DNA of 12,262 nucleotides from Spirogloea muscicola. Its lineage: Eukaryota > Streptophyta > Zygnematophyceae > Spirogloeales > Spirogloeaceae. A program made the translations under genes and the position numbers. The stretch lies in assembly GCA_009602725.1 (NCBI GenBank), contig WELB01000041.1, positions 431,490 through 443,751 of the forward strand. Reading direction: 5' to 3'. Positions within the stretch are counted from its first letter, which is position 1. Each line of letters starts with the position of its first letter. Under the pieces are notes generated by a model. The model did no database searches and had not been told where the DNA came from. It saw only the letters and a list, made by a program, of their open reading frames with translations. Below, one piece after another: positions 8,901-12,262 of the stretch.

Positions 8901-11900
8901 GCCGGGCCTTGCTAGCATAAGATCCCCCGGCCTCCATAGACGAGGTCATGAGCGCAACCCAGCCAGTTGCGCGCTGCTGCGTGCTGCAATCACGTTGCAC
9001 CAGCAAAGGAGTTGCAGCTATGGTCCACCAAGCCTTACAATGCTCGGAGCAACCATGACACTGTTGCTGATCATAAACAAACTTGGGAAACAGCAACTGA
9101 GCATCTATAGTACCCAGCACAGCTACCCAGCTCTTGGAGGGCAGTCTAGGCTTCAGGAGACACTGGCATTCAAGTAGTTACTCAGATAAGAGTACTGTCT
9201 TCAGATGAACATCCATTCATGGTGGCGCACCTGCCCTCGGCATTAATGCTGCCCACGATGCCAGCAACGGCCTCGAGCACAACAGCGCTGGACGGGTCGT
9301 ACAGGAGCTGGAAGAGCACCGCTGAGAATAGGCCCTTCCAATCCAGCGCATCTGTGGCAGGTGCACGTGTGAGGGGCCTTGTCAGAAATCAAGCATTTGA
9401 CTTGACAAAGAACCTGACAGCCTACAAGACCCCATATACAATTGGACATTCTTGCTCCATCAGGAGCAATCAAGGACTGCTTGGCCTTCAGTTCTTCTGT
9501 AAAGGTGTCCAACCGGGGATGGTTCAGCCGCAATGTAAGTCCACGTGACAAAGAGATTGTAAGAACAAGAATTAGAAAATTTCTTGCAGCATGAATCGGG
9601 CTCTTCGAGTCTAACGCAATGATCTTTCAACACGCACCATTGAGGGCTATAGAGTGGACGAGTGTGGCGCAGAGCCGGGCAAGGTAGACCCGCGCAAACA
9701 CGTCCGTCACAAAGATGACCTCTGGAAGAGCGTCTGTAGGCAGCCAAAAAAGAGTACTGCCCAACAGATTAGCCAAATAAGGGTACAAAACGCGCTGCTC
9801 TTATGTTAAGTACTGAGCACGTTCTGTAGTATCTCCCAATTGCCCAATTGCCTCACACCTCCTTCACATTCTCTACATCAGAACCAAAACTCAGCGGCCT
9901 CTTTCAAGGGATTCCCAGCTCTCACCCCCTGTGTGTGAAGCTGTATTGGCTCGTCGTTTGGCCAAGGCGAGGCAAGGGAAGTCGCCATGCAGCAGCGGCA
10001 AGCAACATAGTCAGGGCTACGCGCTGGTGCCTTCTACTTGCAGTAACTGCGGCCACCATGTTATACCAAGGTTATGGAAGCCAATCTACGGGGGGGGAGA
10101 GCCAGGAAGGTGCACCAATGGCCTCGGCAACCCCCAGGGGATTGGTGCGTGCCATGTCGGCAGCCATGGCCAGTGCATGGCGAATCGCAATGGGATCGGC
10201 GCTTGTTAGCCTGGAGATTTAAAAGAGCGTGTCATGCACCAGTTTCAGGACAGCGACTGGGCTCATATGACCAGGTTGCAGGACACAGACTTTGGAGCAC
10301 AATCACAAAGAGACTAGGCCCAGGCCTTTGTTCAGGTCCGAGGGTAAACCCCAGAAAACGAATTCCACGTCCATAATTGACGAATTGCTGAAGCAGAAGG
10401 AGTCAACAGAGTATGACATTAACTTGGACTCTAAGGAGCGGCAAAGCGCAGCAGACGCACCCCTGTGCAGCACGGAGCAGCAGCGTTTCATTGGTGGGGT
10501 CGAGCGGGAGGCGGCGCATAGCCGAGAGGGCAGCATAATGCAGGTTGGTGCGCAGCGCCGCCTGCAAGGCAGCAGAGCAAAGCCTGGGCCCATGTCAGGG
10601 CCTCCCATGCCACTCGCATACACGAGAGAAAGAAGCGGCATGAGGCAGGTATTGGGCAAGACGTCATCCCAGTACATCACAACAGAGCAGGAGGGAGGAA
10701 GGACCCGGAGTAGAGAGACGGAAGGACTAGCAAGGGGCAGGGACTTCATGAGGAGCGGAGGGACGGAGAGCACAAGGGTACCGAGGCTGAGAGAGGCAGG
10801 AAGGAGCTGGACTACGCCAAGAGGGACAAGTATCTCCTGAGGAGAGTGAGCAGAAGGCAGTGCAGGGACTGCAGATGAGGCAGGGAGGCGAGAGGAGGTA
10901 GGGGGGACGAGGCACAGCGGCAGCCGGGAGGAGGGGGAGGCGTACGCTGACCTCTCTGTCCCCGGCATTGCGTGAAAACAGGCCCCGGCGGCCCTTGGGC
11001 GCCTCGGACCTCGACACCTACGCCCGCCTGGAAGAGGCAGTCAGCTGTTGTGCAGCAGATGGGGGGAAAGGGCATAGAGAGTGAGAAGGAGGGAGGAAGG
11101 AGCAGCACACCCCGTTGAGAATTGCGAGCACAATCTGGGAGATGGCCGCGAGCGCCTCGGCGTTGCTCGTCGGCGCGGCGGCGAGCGCCTTGAGCGCCGC
11201 GACGCGCCGCGCGTGGCCTGCGGGGTCGCCGCTGGCGGCCTCGGCGGCGAGGCGTGAGAGGACAGCATGCACGGCCCGAGCGCGGCTCGTGGCACCACGT
11301 GGCGACACGCCGTCGGCGACCCCATCGCCAGCGTGCGCAGCCACCTCCGCCAGGCTCTCCGAGTCCGGCGTTGGGATGCCGCCGCCAGGCAGGCCGATGC
11401 CTGGCTCGCTCTCGGCCAGCAGGCGGCCGAGGAAGTAGTAGCAGTACCGCAGCGTCGTTGCATTGGTCGACGACTGCAGCAGCTGTCATCGACGGCGGCG
11501 GCGGCAAATGGGTAAAGGGAGGTGAGGCAGGGAGGGGGCAAAGCACAATCGATGAAAGGGTTTTACGAGCTCATGTTGCCCTTCTTCACTCATGTGATAC
11601 TGCTGGATGTTGGGTGTTAAGTCCTAGAACGAGCACAACTCGCGGCCACGGAAGAGGCAGAAATGTACGTGTAACAATATTAGCAAAGGTAGGAATTTTG
11701 CGACAGATTAGACACTTCAAGTGATGATTGGAAATGAGGGTTCGGAAGAGGGGCGGGGAGGGGCACCATGAGGAGCGCCTGCGCGAGGCTGGGGTCCACA
11801 GAGCTGTACACGGCGAGCTTGGGGAAGACGGCGCGCACGAGCTTGACGTGGGCCTTCTTCTGGAGCAACAGGAGACGAGCAAACGCAGGCGGCGGTGTTG

Positions 11901-12262
11901 GAGGGAGGAATTGAACAGCGGGCGTGTCATGAGCTGCACCGGTGTCTTATCCTCACATACTTCGAATCAGTTCCCTAAGACATAAACCCTTCAATCGGGA
12001 GGGCGAGGGATCGAACCTGGTCGGGCGCGCCGGCGAGCTCGGCGAGCGCGCGCGCCAGCTGCATGTACGAGACGGCCTGGCGGGCGGCGGGACGACAAAG
12101 CCGTCAGTCGAATGGCCAACGGAAAGGCGGCGAGGCGGAGACAGGGTTTTGGAGCCGGCGCCGGAGCTCACGTGGCGCTTCGGGGTGTCGCCAGCGCCCT
12201 TGTCGCCGGCGGATGACGCGGCGGCGGCCGCGGCGGCGGATGACGCGCCGCCGCCGCCGCCG
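2838..12262 (-). CDS. TASH3: TASH3 (TSAUCER) subunit of the TPLATE/TSET endocytic adaptor complex; 22 exons, 5' end outside the window
   Basis: TASH3 is a large subunit of the TPLATE/TSET complex, which acts with clathrin and AP-2 at the plasma membrane in plant endocytosis. Joined exons (high to low): 12172-12262, 12017-12076, 11767-11859, 11111-11482, 10952-11017, 10461-10561, 10116-10210, 9638-9733, 9231-9351, 8816-8983, 8167-8342, 7536-7789, 7113-7214, 6694-6861, 6166-6354, 5380-5633, 4986-5132, 4395-4764, 4010-4204, 3539-3700, 3280-3339, 2838-2900. Every join is GT-AG and phase-consistent, giving 1133 codons plus TGA; Arabidopsis TASH3 is about 1200 residues. Diagnostic matches to remembered AT2G07360 include VFPKLAVYSSVDPSLA, ACECVYVRSAALKALIWMQS, FLGENANYAAAEYAWESATP, RSGEPYRLQIYEFLH, FCFVPRSKYLPLGP and IEYEVDGWY. 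Layout: helical ARM/HEAT-like trunk about 31-850, acidic linker 852-1080, SH3 1081-1131. No internal stop or frameshift was found, so the gene looks functional. The start codon and promoter lie beyond 12262. Introns 5, 7, 10, 11, 12, 14, 15, 19 and 21 exceed 300 bp and hold nothing recognisable. The family call is firm; a few splice sites are less certain. Confidence 0.93.
3280..3339 (-). CDS. TASH3: TASH3 exon 21, SH3 domain core
   Basis: Twenty codons reading LSVSAGDELMIEYEVDGWYH. The conserved SH3 tryptophan of the peptide-binding surface is present in DGW. Acceptor TTGCAG, donor GTGAGT, phase 0. Confidence 0.95.
3415..3452. repeat. (TCAAG)n microsatellite in TASH3 intron 20
   Basis: A perfect TCAAG pentanucleotide array of about 7.6 units lies in the intron that splits the SH3 domain, clear of both splice sites. 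Confidence 0.97.
3539..3700 (-). CDS. TASH3: TASH3 exon 20, linker and start of SH3 domain
   Basis: Ends GRALYDFTSGGDDE, the classic SH3 ALYDF opening, as in plant TASH3 TALYDFTAGGDDE. The preceding residues are a Pro/Thr linker. Acceptor ATGGCAG, donor GTGCGT, phase 0. Confidence 0.94.
4010..4204 (-). CDS. TASH3: TASH3 exon 19, Ser-rich and Gln-rich linker
   Basis: Begins KDYSSSDSSSGSVIS, resembling the Ser-rich stretch of plant TASH3, then a Gln/Pro run and PLWSPNQS. An in-frame TGA overlaps the acceptor (ATGACAG), which fixes the start. Donor GTGCCG, phase 0. Low complexity, so support is mainly frame, phase and composition. Confidence 0.82.
4395..4764 (-). CDS. TASH3: TASH3 exon 18, acidic linker with two DLWA motifs
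   Basis: Begins with ALVSAYREIHGI and reaches VAAGISDLLSG, matching the plant ATGISDL segment. The rest is acidic and probably disordered, with DLWAGNL and DLWASSLL; plant TASH3 has comparable AWAASL and DMWAKTLL positions, so the motifs look conserved. Acceptor GTCCAG, donor GTGAGT, phase 2 in and phase 0 out. Confidence 0.92.
4986..5132 (-). CDS. TASH3: TASH3 exon 17, end of the helical trunk
   Basis: Contains WKDEELKAIYDSHERLMDLV and SLFCFVPRSKYLPLGP, matching the plant WxDEELKxxYExHERLLDLV and YVPRxKYLPLGP blocks. Acceptor GGGTCAG, donor GTAGCT, phase 2 at both ends. Confidence 0.94.
5380..5633 (-). CDS. TASH3: TASH3 exon 16
   Basis: Begins VRVLAVQALMTVAVRSGEP, continues RLQIYEFLHVLL, then GEDEGASGTALQAVIGPMIR and LDDMYQAQDTML, all aligned with plant TASH3. 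Acceptor CTGCAG, donor GTGCGT in phase 2. Confidence 0.94.
6166..6354 (-). CDS. TASH3: TASH3 exon 15
   Basis: Contains FLGENANYAAAEYAWESATP, almost identical to plant TASH3, then MMLEGEKMITA and RNPTLAQAVARLQR. Donor GTGGCC is weak, but reading on meets TAA within three codons. Acceptor GTTACAG, phase 0. Confidence 0.94.
6694..6861 (-). CDS. TASH3: TASH3 exon 14
   Basis: Begins MCLIGCGPEGKYLALETV, matching TCLVGAGPDGKHTALEAV, and continues through a proline run to SASDPRSAVALQRLMQAA. Acceptor TTGGCAG, donor GTGAGT, phase 0. Confidence 0.93.
7113..7214 (-). CDS. TASH3: TASH3 exon 13
   Basis: Begins ASPELVLMVLDIAGLF and ends VPAKIDTDILQQLWK, aligning without gaps to plant TASH3. The acceptor is CCTGCAG; an AG 14 nt upstream would shift the frame. 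Donor GTTGTT is weak. Phase 0. Confidence 0.92.
7536..7789 (-). CDS. TASH3: TASH3 exon 12
   Basis: Contains ACECVYVRSAALKALIWMQS, then the helical VLNELLVTLHLRFK block. This is one of the best conserved parts of the trunk. Donor GTCCAG is weak. Two acceptors 9 nt apart (exon start 7789 or 7780) both keep the frame, so the first three residues are uncertain. Confidence 0.9.
8167..8342 (-). CDS. TASH3: TASH3 exon 11
   Basis: Contains SRPILHGVCRVVAELGKARA, matching SRPVLHAAARVVQEMGKSRA of plant TASH3. Ends with an acidic, poorly conserved tail. Acceptor GTGCCCAG, donor GTAGGG, phase 2 in and phase 1 out. Confidence 0.9.
8816..8983 (-). CDS. TASH3: TASH3 exon 10
   Basis: Begins TQQRATGW, matching the conserved EERATGW. 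A low-complexity Ser/Pro stretch follows where plants have a Lys-rich linker, then LEPILRITVQR opens the next helix. Acceptor ATTGCAG, donor GTGCAC, phase 2 at both ends; nearby AGs would break the frame. Confidence 0.85.
9231..9351 (-). CDS. TASH3: TASH3 exon 9
   Basis: Contains FSAVLFQLLYDPSSAVVLEA, matching FNSVLYQLLLDPSERVCFEA of plant TASH3. Acceptor GCCACAG, donor GTGCGC, phase 1 in and phase 2 out. Confidence 0.9.
9638..9733 (-). CDS. TASH3: TASH3 exon 8
   Basis: Contains VFARVYLARLCATLVHSI, matching VLARVSLARLCHSI of plant TASH3. Acceptor CCTACAG, donor GTGCGT, phase 1 at both ends. Confidence 0.9.
10116..10210 (-). CDS. TASH3: TASH3 exon 7
   Basis: Contains ADPIAIRHALAMAADMA, matching ADPVAVRHALEITSELA of plant TASH3. 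Acceptor CTCCAG, phase 2 in, phase 1 out at donor GTGCAC. The short glycine-rich plant segment that follows (KHVDPGG) has no counterpart here. Confidence 0.87.
10461..10561 (-). CDS. TASH3: TASH3 exon 6
   Basis: Reads RTNLHYAALSAMRRLPLDP, matching the plant RSNLQYAALSALRRLPLDP. Acceptor CTTGCAG, donor GTGCGT in phase 2; the split codon is Gly. Confidence 0.92.
10952..11017 (-). CDS. TASH3: TASH3 exon 5
   Basis: Twenty-two codons containing KGRRGLFSRNAGDRE, matching the basic KRKKGLLGTKGGDKE loop of plant TASH3. An in-frame TAG just upstream is itself the acceptor (GGCGTAG), which fixes the start. Donor GTCAGC, phase 0. Confidence 0.85.
11111..11482 (-). CDS. TASH3: TASH3 exon 4
   Basis: 124 codons. 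Conserved points are LRYCYYFLGRLL, GGGIPTPDSESLAEV and ARRVAALKALAAAPTSNAEA, then ISQIVLAILNG. Two acceptors 9 nt apart (exon start 11482 or 11473) both keep the frame; 11482 is preferred because its LLQ aligns with the plant protein and it is the first AG. Donor GTGTGC. Confidence 0.88.
11767..11859 (-). CDS. TASH3: TASH3 exon 3
   Basis: Thirty-one codons containing VFPKLAVYSSVDPSLA, nearly identical to the plant TASH3 signature. Acceptor GCTCCAG, donor GTGCCC, phase 0 at both ends. The start at Lys-Lys aligns with the residue after the conserved Asp-Gln that ends exon 2. Confidence 0.92.
12017..12076 (-). CDS. TASH3: TASH3 exon 2
   Basis: Twenty codons beginning AVSYMQLARALAELAG and ending APDQ, matching the VSYxQLARxxxELA segment that opens the helical trunk of plant TASH3. 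Acceptor CCGCCAG, donor GTTCGA (weak), phase 0 at both ends. Confidence 0.85.
12172..12262 (-). CDS. TASH3: TASH3 exon 1 as visible (partial, low-complexity N-terminal region)
   Basis: Open to the window edge with no ATG, so translation begins further upstream. It reads a run of Gly, then Ala/Ser, then GDKGAGDTPKRH, and ends at donor GTGAGC in phase 0. The TPKRH end can be aligned to the basic stretch just before the conserved (A/P)VSY in plant TASH3. The Gly/Ala tract comes from GCC/GGC triplet repeats and is poorly conserved, so this exon rests on the open frame, the donor and its position. Confidence 0.6.

Noticed and set aside
10292-10840. Open frames of about 180-220 codons on both strands
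   Set aside because: They run across exon 6 and intron 5. Only 10461-10561 on the minus strand matches TASH3, and the rest has low-complexity composition.
10812-11546. A 244-codon minus-strand frame over exons 4 and 5
   Set aside because: It is out of frame with the conserved TASH3 residues and is rich in Arg, Pro and Ala, as expected of an alternative frame in GC-rich coding DNA.

Overview
The window looks like nuclear DNA of a green-lineage eukaryote, most likely a chlorophyte alga. The reasons are a strongly GC-rich coding sequence, 21 short GT-AG introns (93 to 532 bp), many GTGC-type splice donors, and a large gene whose product matches plant TASH3 almost end to end. I do not name a species. 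No bacterial operon, rRNA, tRNA or CRISPR array was seen.

Positions 12262 to 2838 (minus strand) hold one gene in 22 recognisable exons. It encodes the TASH3 subunit (TSAUCER in the TSET nomenclature) of the TPLATE/TSET complex, an endocytic adaptor complex that works at the plasma membrane. I rebuilt the exons by comparing translations with the Arabidopsis TASH3 sequence (AT2G07360) from memory and requiring GT-AG borders and matching phases. The model runs through 1133 codons and ends at a stop codon. Only the true N-terminus is missing, beyond the right edge. The protein has a low-complexity Gly/Ala start, a long alpha-helical ARM/HEAT-like trunk (about residues 31 to 850), an acidic linker with two DLWA motifs (about 852 to 1080) and a C-terminal SH3 domain (about 1081 to 1131).

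Positions 1 to about 2100 are repeat-rich accessory DNA. A roughly 290-bp tandem repeat (263-961, plus strand) is followed by a 123-bp-period tandem pair carrying a small hairpin (970-1185). Then come two diverged direct copies (1284-1524 and 1767-2007) of a sequence related to the first repeat family but in the opposite orientation. The repeats keep a recognisable reading frame, with many synonymous differences between copies, so they may be pieces of a duplicated gene or mobile element that I cannot identify.

From about 2010 to 2837 I see no convincing gene. The part next to 2838 should be the TASH3 3' untranslated region. The introns hold nothing recognisable except a pentanucleotide microsatellite in intron 20 (3415-3452).
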